64,000 nt of DNA from JAFGTX01 sp942492225 (GTDB taxonomy: Bacteria; Bacillota; Clostridia; Peptostreptococcales; Acidaminobacteraceae). A model generated the notes under the pieces. The model searched no databases. It was not told where the DNA came from and saw only the letters and a list, made by a program, of their open reading frames with translations. Positions 9,842 to 19,514 of this stretch are shown piece by piece. Positions within the stretch are counted from its first letter, which is position 1; every line of letters starts with the position of its first letter. The DNA is taken from NCBI GenBank assembly GCA_942492225.1, contig CALODS010000039.1, positions 1 through 64,000 on the forward strand. The letters run 5' to 3'. Made by a program: the position numbers and the translations under genes.

Positions 9842-11821
9842 ATGTTGACTAAAGAAACGAAAGTTCAATACAACAAGAAATACAAAACAAAATTATTAAT
9901 GGTGTTACTTGGACTTGCTATTGTACCGGCTTTATTAATTTCAAGCGTTTTATTGTTGCAATCGATTAAGGGGTTTTCAGATGAAATAACAGCTTCTAAT
10001 CAAACTGTTGTATCTAGTTTGGAGGAAACAATATCAAAATCAATGGGTGGTGCTGAAACTGCTCTTAAGTCCATTGGTGATACTATTGATGTTAATCGTA
10101 TTAGTAATGATCAGAAATCAGTTATGTTGAAACTTGTAGAAAATTCTGAGTTGATTTCACAAATTTATGTTATGAACCAATCGGGTATGCAAGTATATAA
10201 AACTTCTGGTGATTTAGCTGACAGAAGTGATCGTGACTATTTTATCAAAGCAATAAATGGCGAATTAAATTATTCGGATGTTCTCATTTCAGGCTCAACA
10301 AATAAACCAATTGTTGTTCTAGCAATACCGCTAGAAAAAGGAAAGGGTGTTATAGGCGCAAGTATTGATTTGTCAGGACTTTATGATTTACTGAAACCGT
10401 ACGAAGATGGACTGGGTAGTTATGGGTTTATTGTTGAGAGAAACGGTTTAACAATCGCTCATAACAACGAAACATTTGTTGAAGAAATGTTAGATGCAAC
10501 CTTCTTAGAACCTGTCCAGTATTTAATCAAAGGTGAGTCAGGTATTATCCGATACAAATACGAAGGTGTTGAAAAATTATCTGTTTACAGATCTATGGAG
10601 AAGACGGGTTGGGGGATAGTTTATCAAAAGCCAGTAGAAGTTGCTTTTAAAATAGCAAATGAACAAAGAAATACCGCGTTTGGGCTGATTGGCATATCGA
10701 TTATTGTTTCTATTTTGATTGCCTTACAAGCTGCAAATAATATCATAAAACCAATTCAAGGCATTACAATAATAGCTGAAGAAGTATCTGCTGGCAACTT
10801 AAATGTGGTTGTAGATTCAAAACTTACAACACGTCGGGATGAATTTGGTAAGCTAGCATATTCCTTCAGTGTTATGATTGAATCAACAAAGGAACTATTG
10901 CTAAAGATTGTAAGCAATTCAGATATTATCAATGATAAAGTAGAAGTGCTTGCAGAAATTACAAATCAATCATCTCTTGCGATTGAAGAAGTAGCCAACG
11001 GTGCTATGGCTTTAGCAACAGATGCACAAAATGATATGATTGCAATAACGACAAGTTCAGAAAAAACTGAAAAAGTTGCTGAGGGATCTTATAAAGTTTC
11101 AGAGTTGACAATAGACTTAAAGGATATTGTTGACCGTAATGAAGTTGGTTCTACAGAAGGATTAGCAATCACAAAAAAATCAATGGAAAAATTAAATGTA
11201 ACGCATATGACGTCTTTGAAAATAAACAATCAAATTAGTTCATTAAGTGATGCGGCTGAAAATATCGGACAAATTACGGATGCGATTAAAACGATATCTG
11301 ATCAGACAAATTTGTTGGCGCTAAATGCCGCAATTGAAGCTGCAAGAGCAGGTGAGGCCGGTAGAGGATTTGCGGTTGTTGCAGATGAAATTCGTAAACT
11401 GGCAGAAGAATCTACTAAGTTTGCGAATGATATTGTTGATATAATTTCAAGGATTCAAGAGGATGTTTCTGAGACGTCAAATAGTTTTGGCGTTATTATG
11501 GGTGAGTTAGATGAGACGGTAAAACATATGGAAATTCTTGAAATGAAGGTTGTCGATATTGCAGATTTATCTGTTGAAGCTTCTAAATCGGTAAAAGAAA
11601 TAAATCAAATTTCAGAAGTTCAATCAGAATATGCATCAGATATGAATGTACAAATGCAAAGCGTATTAAAGTCAATTGGTGAAACTGGGAATACGACAGC
11701 AACTATCAGTGCAAGTGTTGAAGAACAAACAGCTGCGACGGAGCAAATTGCCTCTATGGTAGAAGATTTTAAAGTGTTAACCAAACAATTGGTGCAGTTA
11801 ACAAAGCATTTTCAATTGTAA
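9842..11821 (+). CDS. Methyl-accepting chemotaxis protein
   Basis: This is a transmembrane chemoreceptor of 659 residues. A first membrane helix lies near residues 15-40, followed by an extracellular dCache-like sensor region (SQIYVMNQSG, DRSDRDYFIKA), a second helix near 280-300, a HAMP linker and a long coiled-coil signalling domain. The signalling tip has ISDQTNLLALNAAIEAARAG and GRGFAVVADEIRKLAEEST, the invariant hairpin that contacts CheA and CheW. The start at 9842 is chosen because AGGGGG lies just before it; an in-frame ATG 15 bases upstream lacks a site. The ligand is unknown. It is transcribed alone, ending at a two-way terminator. Confidence 0.95.
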   Translation: MLTKETKVQYNKKYKTKLLMVLLGLAIVPALLISSVLLLQSIKGFSDEITASNQTVVSSLEETISKSMGGAETALKSIGDTIDVNRISNDQKSVMLKLVENSELISQIYVMNQSGMQVYKTSGDLADRSDRDYFIKAINGELNYSDVLISGSTNKPIVVLAIPLEKGKGVIGASIDLSGLYDLLKPYEDGLGSYGFIVERNGLTIAHNNETFVEEMLDATFLEPVQYLIKGESGIIRYKYEGVEKLSVYRSMEKTGWGIVYQKPVEVAFKIANEQRNTAFGLIGISIIVSILIALQAANNIIKPIQGITIIAEEVSAGNLNVVVDSKLTTRRDEFGKLAYSFSVMIESTKELLLKIVSNSDIINDKVEVLAEITNQSSLAIEEVANGAMALATDAQNDMIAITTSSEKTEKVAEGSYKVSELTIDLKDIVDRNEVGSTEGLAITKKSMEKLNVTHMTSLKINNQISSLSDAAENIGQITDAIKTISDQTNLLALNAAIEAARAGEAGRGFAVVADEIRKLAEESTKFANDIVDIISRIQEDVSETSNSFGVIMGELDETVKHMEILEMKVVDIADLSVEASKSVKEINQISEVQSEYASDMNVQMQSVLKSIGETGNTTATISASVEEQTAATEQIASMVEDFKVLTKQLVQLTKHFQL

Positions 11822-11845
11822 ATATTAATTTAATTAGCCTAACAG

Positions 11846-11880
11846 AAAAAGCTGACAGAAATTTGTCAGCTTTTTTATTT
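11846..11880. terminator. Bidirectional terminator between chemoreceptor and MATE gene
   Basis: The hairpin AAAAAGCTGACA / TGTCAGCTTTTTT, loop GAAATT, has runs of A before and T after, so it can end transcripts from both strands. Confidence 0.88.
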
Positions 11881-11889
11881 TTCAATTAA

Positions 11890-13245
11890 TCAATTTTTAA
11901 ATTCACTTTCAAGATGATGCATTTCTTTTTTTAACATGAAACCTCCAACGATTGTTGAGAGTAAGTCCGATATTGGAAACGCATAATAGATGCCGAGGAG
12001 TCCCAATCCTAGTACGGAAGGAAAAATTAGTAACATCGGAATCAACAGTATGATTTGTCTTAAAAGAGACAAAATAAGTGCTGGCAATGCTTTTCCAAAG
12101 GCTTGAAAAATAGTTGATGATATAATTTGAATACCGATGATTGGTAACATCATGGTCGTGTATTTAATTTGTAACCCAACTGTTTCAACCACGGTGGGGT
12201 CGGTGGTGAAAATATATCCAACTTTTGAAGCGGTTACTAGGAGTAATATCCAACCAATTGTAGCGTAGATTACAAGAACTTTGATGGACACGCGTACAAC
12301 ATCTTTTATTTGTTGATAGCGTTTTGCCCCATAATTGTAACCGGCAATTGGTTGTAATCCCTGAACAACACCAAACATTGGCATGAAGATAAACATTGTA
12401 AGTCTATTGACGATACCAAAGGATGTTATAGCCACATCACCGCCATATGTACCAAGTGCGTTGTTTAAAAATATTGCGAGAAAACTGCCCCCGATTTGAC
12501 GAATAAATGCTGGTAAACCAATTTTAACAATTTCAAGTTGCATAGCAAAGTGCGGTATAAGGTGATGGGGTCGAACGCGTAAATGACTTTTTCCACTTCT
12601 CAGATAATGTATGACATATAATAGTGATACAAATTGAGAAATTATTGTAGCGAGTGCTGCGCCACGTATGCCCATATTAAAAGCAAAAATAAAAATTGGA
12701 TCCAGTATAATGTTGAGACCTGTGCCAATAATCATTATGATCATGGATTCTTTAGCATTACCTTCTGCTCTAATAATGTTATTTGAGGTCATAACAAAGG
12801 CAAAAGGTACGCTTCCGATAAATATAATCTGAATATATTCTTTGGCATAGACAAGCAAAGTATCTGTAGCACCAAATAAGTAAAGAAGCGCATCGGTTTT
12901 TAAGAGTCCAATACTTACAAAAATACCACTAAGGAGTATGCTGAGAATATAAGCGTTTCCAGCGATGTTATTTGCCTTCTCTTCGTTCTCTTCACCTAAA
13001 CTTCTTGAAATTGCAGAAGCAGCTCCTATTCCGACCATAAAAGCAATCGACATAATAACCATTTGTATAGGGAAAGCGATAGCAAGTCCTCCAATGGCAC
13101 TTGGGCCAACGCCTTGGCCGATAAAAATAGTGTCTACTAAATTATATAATGCATTGACAATCATCCCGATAGTTGCAGGGATAGAAAGTTTTCTAAGTAA
13201 CTTGGGTATGTCTGTTGAATCCAAATGATTGTGCTTTTTTTCCAT
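11890..13245 (-). CDS. MATE-family multidrug efflux protein
   Basis: This 451-residue, 12-helix membrane protein belongs to the MATE family, which exports cationic drugs or metabolites in exchange for Na+ or H+. Recognisable are LRKLSIPATIGMIVNALYN at the N-terminus, VDTIFIGQGVGPSAIGGLA, a repeat of the same fold in the second half (KIGLPAFIRQIG) and GVVQGLQPIAGYNYGA. The ATG at 13245 is preferred: GAGG lies 7 bases before it. A TTG 12 bases further upstream is also in frame but lies inside the upstream gene. It starts 2 bases after the stop of the metallo-hydrolase gene, so they form an operon. Confidence 0.93.
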   Translation of the reverse strand: MEKKHNHLDSTDIPKLLRKLSIPATIGMIVNALYNLVDTIFIGQGVGPSAIGGLAIAFPIQMVIMSIAFMVGIGAASAISRSLGEENEEKANNIAGNAYILSILLSGIFVSIGLLKTDALLYLFGATDTLLVYAKEYIQIIFIGSVPFAFVMTSNNIIRAEGNAKESMIIMIIGTGLNIILDPIFIFAFNMGIRGAALATIISQFVSLLYVIHYLRSGKSHLRVRPHHLIPHFAMQLEIVKIGLPAFIRQIGGSFLAIFLNNALGTYGGDVAITSFGIVNRLTMFIFMPMFGVVQGLQPIAGYNYGAKRYQQIKDVVRVSIKVLVIYATIGWILLLVTASKVGYIFTTDPTVVETVGLQIKYTTMMLPIIGIQIISSTIFQAFGKALPALILSLLRQIILLIPMLLIFPSVLGLGLLGIYYAFPISDLLSTIVGGFMLKKEMHHLESEFKN

Positions 13246-13246
13246 G

Positions 13247-14641
13247 CTAATCCTCAATTTCTATAGTGGAATTCCTTTTGGGAATAGTGATGAATTCAGC
13301 TTGATCAGCAATATATGCCTTTAATGCATCGCGGGCATCGTCTTCACCATGCGTAATGAAAATATGTTGTTTGTCTTTGATTTGAGATAACCATGATCGA
13401 ATCATCTTGCGGTCGCCATGACCTGAGAAACCTGATAATTTGATGATACGACATTTTGGTGTATAGCTTTTCTCGTTTATCTCAATGGTAGGGTGTTGTT
13501 CTAATAGTTTTCGACCAATCGTCCATTCACCTTGGTAGCCTACAAATATTAATGTTGTTTTTTCTGATTCTACATTTTCCTTGAGGTGTCCTAGAATCCT
13601 ACCACCTTGGCACATACCACTTGAAGAAATAATGATTTTTGGTGATGAACTTTTAGATAAACGTACAGAATCTTTCATGTCACCTACAAAAGTGATGTTT
13701 TTTTCTTTAAATGGATCAATATTTTTCTGAATCATATCGCTAATTTTAGGAAGTAGGTAAGCTGAATCTTTTTTGAATAGTTTTGTCGCTTCTTTGGCAA
13801 GAGGGCTGTCAACATAAATATCCATATTTTTAAATCGATCAAATTGTTCTGTTCGGCGATAATACTGAATTAGGTCAAATAAAATTTCTTGAGTACGCCC
13901 TACGGCAAACGACGGAATGATGATTGTTTGACCATCTTGGAGTTCCTGCTCTAATGTTTCTGCGAGCTTAATGACGCGTTGATCAGTATCTTGATGCTCT
14001 CTGTTGCCATAGGTAGATTCCGTAATAACGTAGGTTGCACTTGGAGGTGCAATAGGTTGTCCAAGAAGAGGATTAAATCCTGAACCTAAATCACCAGAGA
14101 AAACAATACTCTTTTTTGTCAATGTATTGGTGACTTTTACAGATGCAGATCCGAGCAAGTGCCCTGCATCAAAAAACTGAATGTCAAGATTTGCTTCTCG
14201 AATGAGTTTATCATAAGAAGTCGGATAGAAGTATTGAATCGTATTATAGACATCTTCTTCAGTAATAAAGGGCTCAACTGGATCTAAACCAGCGCTTATT
14301 CTTTTTTTGTTTTCCAGCTCATTCTCTGATTCAATGACGGAAGCACTATCTTTTAGTAGTAGTTCGCTTAGATGATAAGTTGCTTCTGTGCAATATATTT
14401 TTTTGTGAACACCATTTTTTATTAATAGGGGTAATCGACCACAATGGTCAATGTGTGCATGAGTTAAAATAATGAAATCTACTTTATCGAAAGGGATTTC
14501 AGGTAATTCTTTGTTAAGGGTTAAATCATCACCAATGCCTTGATAAAGCCCGCAATCCACAATAAAATTTCGTTCCTCAGTTTCAATGAAATAGAGTGAA
14601 CCCGTAACTGCCTCCGTAGCGCCAAAAAAAGTTATTTTCAT
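13247..14641 (-). CDS. MBL-fold beta-CASP RNA metallo-hydrolase
   Basis: This is a 464-residue metallo-beta-lactamase-fold nuclease of the beta-CASP group (CPSF73/RNase J relatives). The N-terminal domain has the zinc motif THAHIDHCGRLPLL (about residues 59-72). The GHLLGSASV and SGDLG strands follow, then a beta-CASP insert, and a C-terminal RNA-metabolism segment with SGFSGHGDR and FITHGEDDA. Family members cleave RNA; several are still uncharacterised, so the substrate is open. The ATG at 14641 follows GGAGG. It shares an operon with the MATE gene downstream. Its 3' end is also present, damaged, at 1-550. Confidence 0.9.
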   Translation of the reverse strand: MKITFFGATEAVTGSLYFIETEERNFIVDCGLYQGIGDDLTLNKELPEIPFDKVDFIILTHAHIDHCGRLPLLIKNGVHKKIYCTEATYHLSELLLKDSASVIESENELENKKRISAGLDPVEPFITEEDVYNTIQYFYPTSYDKLIREANLDIQFFDAGHLLGSASVKVTNTLTKKSIVFSGDLGSGFNPLLGQPIAPPSATYVITESTYGNREHQDTDQRVIKLAETLEQELQDGQTIIIPSFAVGRTQEILFDLIQYYRRTEQFDRFKNMDIYVDSPLAKEATKLFKKDSAYLLPKISDMIQKNIDPFKEKNITFVGDMKDSVRLSKSSSPKIIISSSGMCQGGRILGHLKENVESEKTTLIFVGYQGEWTIGRKLLEQHPTIEINEKSYTPKCRIIKLSGFSGHGDRKMIRSWLSQIKDKQHIFITHGEDDARDALKAYIADQAEFITIPKRNSTIEIED

Positions 14642-14883
14642 AGCAACCTCCTTATTTGTTGACGATAATCGTCTGATTATTAAAAATCGCTTAAATTAAT
14701 CGTATTTATATCCTTATGTTATACTAATATTATATACTATTAGCAATGATTAAAACGAAAATTCGTTAGAAAAAATGGGTATAAAGATATTTGTAAAGAA
14801 TATCACAAACCATTAAAAAAATTTGTTCAATAAATTTATTTGACGATTTACATGAATTGTTAAGAAAAGTCGCGAAAATGAAA

Positions 14884-14911
14884 TTGAACATGTGCGTTGA
14901 TATGCTATAAT
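14884..14911 (+). promoter_or_regulatory. Vegetative promoter of the nitroreductase gene, in a 318-base gap
   Basis: TTGAAC (14884-14889), a 16-base spacer and TATAAT (14906-14911) with a TG extension form a strong sigma-A-type promoter; the gene starts 48 bases on, after AGGAGG. The rest of the gap 14642-14959 is AT-rich spacer between divergent genes. I see no other defined element in it. Confidence 0.8.
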
Positions 14912-14959
14912 TAAGGTTGAAAAACTTTAAATTACACAAATTATAGGAGGTTTAATTAT

Positions 14960-15859
14960 ATGAAAATGTTAAAAGTTGTAGAAAAAAGAAAATCAGTTCG
15001 TGAATATAAAATGAACGATTTAGATGAAAAAACACTAGAAAAAGTTGTCAATTTAACAAAAGAAATTCCAGAAATAGATACATCAATAGGTGTTGAATTT
15101 AGATTTCTAATTGATGGTGTATCAACAGCTCAAAACTTAGAAGGGATTTCAGGCTATCATGGTAAAATGATTACTGCACCACATTATTTTGCTGTTTATG
15201 CAGATAAAAATATTCAGTCGTATAAATACGCTGGTTATGCTGGAGAGTGGATTATATTAAATGCGGCAAAATTGAATTTGGGTACTTGTTGGATTGAGTC
15301 TGGAGATTCAAAAAAGGCAAAAGAAGTGATTGGTTATGATACAGATAAAGAATTAGTAGCGTTTATTGCAATTGGTTGGCCATCAAATGAGACAAACCTT
15401 TCAGCAATTTATAGTACGAGCGATTCTAATTCAGCTTCTGCACTAACGGATAGAGGGTATCCTAATGTTAGAACAGGACTAGGCAATGAAAAAGAAAGTC
15501 CAAGGATGGCAATAACTGAATTTGTGTACCTTAAAGAATGGGCGAAAACTTTAGAATATGACGAATTAAATAGTCGTGGTCTTGCTGAAGCATTTTTCTA
15601 TATGAGATTAGCGCCATCTTGGGGCAATAGACAACCTTGGAGATTTATATTAGATGGAGAACGTATTGTATTAGCGGTTAAAGATGATGCTGCTCTTAAC
15701 GAACAAGTGGAAAATATTGATGCCGGTATTGCAATGTTATACTTTGAAGTAGCACTGCATGATCTGGGTTTACCGGGAAGCTGGAAATTGGACGTTGATA
15801 ATAAAGAAAGCTACAAAATTCCGGAAGATTATTTTGTAGTTGGTTATTATTCAATGTAA
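14960..15859 (+). CDS. Nitroreductase-family protein
   Basis: This 299-residue protein is of the nitroreductase-like flavin-binding fold, two-part type (TM1586-like). The N-terminal VVEKRKSVREYK is the usual FMN-contact start. GYAGEWIILNAAKLNLGTCWIESG in the middle and AFIAIGWP close the first domain; the second part has MRLAPSWGNRQPWRF and a C-terminal YFEVALHDLGLPGSW. Such enzymes use FMN and NAD(P)H to reduce nitro or quinone compounds, but the physiological substrate is unknown. It has its own strong promoter and an AGGAGG site. The next gene begins 16 bases downstream and may be co-transcribed. Confidence 0.85.
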   Translation: MKMLKVVEKRKSVREYKMNDLDEKTLEKVVNLTKEIPEIDTSIGVEFRFLIDGVSTAQNLEGISGYHGKMITAPHYFAVYADKNIQSYKYAGYAGEWIILNAAKLNLGTCWIESGDSKKAKEVIGYDTDKELVAFIAIGWPSNETNLSAIYSTSDSNSASALTDRGYPNVRTGLGNEKESPRMAITEFVYLKEWAKTLEYDELNSRGLAEAFFYMRLAPSWGNRQPWRFILDGERIVLAVKDDAALNEQVENIDAGIAMLYFEVALHDLGLPGSWKLDVDNKESYKIPEDYFVVGYYSM

Positions 15860-15875
15860 GAAGGAGTGCATTTTT

Positions 15876-17240
15876 ATGAAACGCATACAACAAATGAGCG
15901 TATTATGTATGATGTTGTTATTGAATAGTTTAACATCGGTGTGTTTTGCAACTGCAGAAACAATTATTATTGACACATCTATTACTGAAAACTTAGATAG
16001 CATCAAACACGCAACCAAAGAGAGTGTTTTAAGTGAAGCGGAAGAACTGGTTCCAGTCATATATAATGAAGATGGTTTTGAACTTGTTGCGTCTCATAAT
16101 TCATCTTTGCCCGAAGGGCTAACATGGGATTTAAAATACGATAAGTACCTTATCGGTAATGATTATGTTGTTATGATTAATGGCGCAGTAAATATTAGGA
16201 CTGGTCCATCAACAGACTACAAAGTTTTGAGAAAAGGCTATACTTATGAAAAATTTAAACTACTAGAAACTGTAAAAGGTCAATATTATGGGAATTTTGG
16301 AACAAATGATTGGCATAAGATTCTATTTTACTCAAAAGGCAAAGAACAAGTAGGTTATGTTTTTGGTGATATCGTAGCAGTCCGTCGATATGATTTTGAA
16401 CAAGCTTATGAAAAGATAAAAAAAATGGATGAAATGATTCATGGTGAGAATATTGCTCATATTAGTAATCAGAGAAGTAATAATGGATATGCACCTCTTT
16501 ATAAAGGTAAATATAATGAAGATGATCGAGACGTTTTACGTTATCAATCTGCACCGGCATATTTTGGAGCGTCATTGGATTCAGAGTTTAGATATTTACA
16601 GGATGGTAGACTTTTAAGAGTTGACGGTTATGACGATAAATTTTATCACGTTACCACTTTTGACACTGAAGAACAATATTTTGTACCAAAAAAGTATGTA
16701 TCTTTCGATAAACAGCTAGTAGACTTGACACAAGTGATAGTGGTTGACTTAACCAATCAAAATGAAATTGTGTTAGAGAAAACAGAGGGTCAGTGGTCAG
16801 TTGTTTCTTATTCGTATGCCACAAGCGGTACGTTAACTGAACATAAGGAACCTACAGATCCTGGCGTGTACAAAGCGATATTAAAAAAGGATAAATTCCT
16901 TTATTTAGACGATGAAACGAAAGAAATTGCTGGATATGCACCTTATGCCATTCGGTTTAATGGTGGTGCCTTTATACATGGGTTCCCAGTCAATTATAAA
17001 CTTGTTAAAGAAATTACGGTTGTTCAAGATGAAATTGTTGATGAAGAAGGTAATATTATTCAAGAAAAAATTACGACAGAAAAAATTGTTGATAGAGTTG
17101 ATCCAGGTATGATTGAATATTCGTCGACACTTGGTACGATTCCGTTGTCTCACAAATGCATCAGAAATTCAACAAGTCATGCTAAATTCCTTTACGATTG
17201 GGTTCGTATTGGTGAAGCGGTTATCATTATAGAAGAATAG
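15876..17240 (+). CDS. Secreted SH3-domain / L,D-transpeptidase (YkuD-like) protein
   Basis: The 454-residue protein starts with a signal peptide (about residues 1-27, ending FATA). A bacterial SH3 domain follows (about 90-160, with GAVNIRTGPSTDYKVLRKG), then a C-terminal YkuD-like L,D-transpeptidase domain (about 285-454). That domain shows VIVVDLTNQ, GGAFIHGFPVN and LSHKCIRNS with the presumed catalytic Cys. Such enzymes make 3-3 crosslinks in peptidoglycan or attach proteins to it. The usual SHGC motif is SHKC here, so activity is not assured. ATG 15876 follows AAGGAG; the frame is open upstream but without a site. The next gene is also a wall-type enzyme. Confidence 0.82.
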   Translation: MKRIQQMSVLCMMLLLNSLTSVCFATAETIIIDTSITENLDSIKHATKESVLSEAEELVPVIYNEDGFELVASHNSSLPEGLTWDLKYDKYLIGNDYVVMINGAVNIRTGPSTDYKVLRKGYTYEKFKLLETVKGQYYGNFGTNDWHKILFYSKGKEQVGYVFGDIVAVRRYDFEQAYEKIKKMDEMIHGENIAHISNQRSNNGYAPLYKGKYNEDDRDVLRYQSAPAYFGASLDSEFRYLQDGRLLRVDGYDDKFYHVTTFDTEEQYFVPKKYVSFDKQLVDLTQVIVVDLTNQNEIVLEKTEGQWSVVSYSYATSGTLTEHKEPTDPGVYKAILKKDKFLYLDDETKEIAGYAPYAIRFNGGAFIHGFPVNYKLVKEITVVQDEIVDEEGNIIQEKITTEKIVDRVDPGMIEYSSTLGTIPLSHKCIRNSTSHAKFLYDWVRIGEAVIIIEE

Positions 17241-17256
17241 ACCAGCGAGGTGTAAC

Positions 17257-18786
17257 GTGAAAAAAAGAGGGACAGTAGTTAGTGTTGTTTTAGCATTAGT
17301 ACTTTTGGTGGCAGGTGGTTTTATGTTACAAAAGTATCAAGTAGAACAACAAATTAAGAGAGCCGAAGCTGATCGTCAAGCGCGCGCTGAAGCATTTAAA
17401 GTAGAGTTTTTTGAAACAAGAAAAATTGTTAAAAATAGTGTAATGCCAGTATTGTATCAACGTGAAAGAGAAATTGAAGAGGCAAAACGCTTAGAAATGG
17501 AAGCTTTTATTAGTGAAAATTCCAAATTTGTTAAGGCGAAAAATCTTCACGTGATGGAAACGCCTACAGGAGCTGTATTAGAAGAGACAATTTCAAGGGC
17601 ATCGAGTGTAATTGTTTTTGAAAAGCAGACAATAGAAGACGTCTCATATGCACAAATTGGATCTGATTACGAGAAAGGTCCTATAGGATGGGTAAAAGAA
17701 TCTGATTTGACGACAGAACGGACAGATTTGATGGAGCGTTCGTATAGTGGTGTGGACTATTCACCTCAGGAAAAGACAGAAGGGTATATAAATAACCCTA
17801 AAGTAGACGTAAGAGGTATATATGTAACTGGCTATAAAGCGGGTGGTTCAATTGATTCTTTAATAGAATTAACCAAAAGAACAGAAATAAATACATTTGT
17901 CATTGATGTTAAAGACGACAATGGGAACATGTTGTTTTTTAGTGAAACCGCTGAAAAATATGTTCCTAGTGCCAATAAAAGACCTTATGTAAAAGATCCA
18001 GAAGCCTTAGTAAGGAAACTTAAGGAAAATGATATTTATGTTATCGCGAGAATCGTTACGTTTAAATCACCTAGATATTCTAGAGAGTATCCTGATCGTT
18101 CAATTGTTTACAAAGGAACTGGTACGCTATTTAAATCTAGAGACGGTATATCGTGGGCATCGCCTTATGATAGAGAGCTATGGGACTACAATCTTGGTGT
18201 AGCTCTTGAAGCGGCAAAATATGGATTTGATGAAATTCAATTTGATTATGTAAGATTTCCAGATACAGGGTCTAAGGTAGATAAAAATTTAGATTTTAGA
18301 AATACTCAAGATGAAAATAAGACACAAGCGATACAAGGATTCTTGAAATATGCATATGACAAGTTATCTGCGGAAGAAGTTTATGTTTCTGCGGATGTAT
18401 TTGGATGGACAGCGACAGCGATTGGTGATGTTGGCATTGGACAACACTGGGAAGCAATGACCAATGTGGTGGACTATATGTGTCCTATGATTTATCCGAG
18501 CCATTACGGGCAAAATAACTTTGGCTTATCAGTGCCAGATGCCTTTCCATATGAGACGATCGATCGCTCCATGAAAGATGCGATAAAGAGAAACAATAAT
18601 GTTGAAACACCAGCACACTTAAGACCGTGGATACAAGATTTTAGTGCACCCTGGGTAAAAGGGTGGATACCATATGGTGATCGTGAGGTTGCACTTCAAA
18701 TTAAGGCATTAAAAGACAATAATATTAATGAATATATTTTGTGGAATCCACTTAACAGATATTCAGAAGGTGCAATACAAAAGTAA
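17257..18786 (+). CDS. DUF4015 putative glycoside hydrolase, membrane-anchored
   Basis: The 509-residue protein has an N-terminal membrane anchor (about residues 5-25) and a charged coiled-coil stretch to about 90. An SH3-like segment follows (about 90-150, GPIGWVKESDL). The rest is a C-terminal DUF4015 TIM-barrel domain from about residue 180: VRGIYVTGYKAGG, VIDVKDDNGNM, ARIVTFKSP, DEIQFDYVRFPDTG and MTNVVDYMCPMIYPSHY. DUF4015 is regarded as a glycoside hydrolase; the substrate is not established. The start is GTG after GAGGTG. It lies 16 bases after the SH3/L,D-transpeptidase gene, so both probably act together on the cell wall. Confidence 0.85.
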   Translation: MKKRGTVVSVVLALVLLVAGGFMLQKYQVEQQIKRAEADRQARAEAFKVEFFETRKIVKNSVMPVLYQREREIEEAKRLEMEAFISENSKFVKAKNLHVMETPTGAVLEETISRASSVIVFEKQTIEDVSYAQIGSDYEKGPIGWVKESDLTTERTDLMERSYSGVDYSPQEKTEGYINNPKVDVRGIYVTGYKAGGSIDSLIELTKRTEINTFVIDVKDDNGNMLFFSETAEKYVPSANKRPYVKDPEALVRKLKENDIYVIARIVTFKSPRYSREYPDRSIVYKGTGTLFKSRDGISWASPYDRELWDYNLGVALEAAKYGFDEIQFDYVRFPDTGSKVDKNLDFRNTQDENKTQAIQGFLKYAYDKLSAEEVYVSADVFGWTATAIGDVGIGQHWEAMTNVVDYMCPMIYPSHYGQNNFGLSVPDAFPYETIDRSMKDAIKRNNNVETPAHLRPWIQDFSAPWVKGWIPYGDREVALQIKALKDNNINEYILWNPLNRYSEGAIQK

Positions 18787-18834
18787 GTACTGTCAGTGTG
18801 ACATTACAATATAAAAAGCAAATAGGGAGGCCAA

Positions 18835-19464
18835 ATGTTAAATCAAGAGTTAGCGAGAATGTTATTAGAAATCAAAGCGGTTTCTATCGTCGATGAGACT
18901 AATTTATTTACATGGGTAAGCGGTATCAAGTCGCCAGTCTACTGTGATAACAGACTAACAATTAGTTATCCAAAAGTAAGAACCACAATAGCAAAAGGAT
19001 TTGCAGATCTTATAAAGAAACAATATAAGGATGTGGATGTTATTGCAGGTACTGCAACAGCAGGTATTCCTCATGCGGCGTGGGTAGCAGATTTATTAGA
19101 AAAGCCAATGGTCTATGTTCGTACCACAGCTAAAGAACATGGTAAAGGAAATCAAATTGAAGGTGTTTTAAAATCAGGGCAAAAAGTGGTCCTCATTGAA
19201 GATTTATTTTCTACAGGTGGAAGTTCTCTTAAGGCGGTTGAAGCCCTTAAAGAAGCAGGTGGTGACGTATTAAAGGTATATAGTATCTTTAGCTATAACT
19301 TTACAGAAGTTCAAACGAAGTTCGACGCGGCAAATGTAGCTTTTGAAAGTTTGACTGATTATGCGACGCTATTACCTATTGCATCGGAATTAGGGTATAT
19401 TGAAGAAGAAAAAGTAAGCACTTTATTGGAGTGGAGTAAAAATCCGAGGATTTTTACAAAATAA
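18835..19464 (+). CDS. pyrE: Orotate phosphoribosyltransferase
   Basis: PyrE joins orotate and PRPP to form OMP in UMP synthesis. The 209-residue protein has the PRPP motif VVLIEDLFSTGGSSLKAVE (about residues 120-140). It also has VIAGTATAGIPHAAW and the flexible loop VRTTAKEHGKGNQIEG. Length is normal. The ATG follows GGGAGG. It stands apart from any other pyrimidine gene and is followed at once by the tRNA-Lys promoter. Confidence 0.96.
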   Translation: MLNQELARMLLEIKAVSIVDETNLFTWVSGIKSPVYCDNRLTISYPKVRTTIAKGFADLIKKQYKDVDVIAGTATAGIPHAAWVADLLEKPMVYVRTTAKEHGKGNQIEGVLKSGQKVVLIEDLFSTGGSSLKAVEALKEAGGDVLKVYSIFSYNFTEVQTKFDAANVAFESLTDYATLLPIASELGYIEEEKVSTLLEWSKNPRIFTK

Positions 19465-19468
19465 AATG

Positions 19469-19497
19469 TTGACACTGCCGACTAGCTATGTTATATT
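19469..19497 (+). promoter_or_regulatory. Promoter of tRNA-Lys
   Basis: TTGACA (19469-19474), a 17-base spacer and TATATT (19492-19497); the tRNA begins 18 bases downstream. Confidence 0.85.
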
Positions 19498-19514
19498 ATT
19501 CTAGTCGGCAATAT

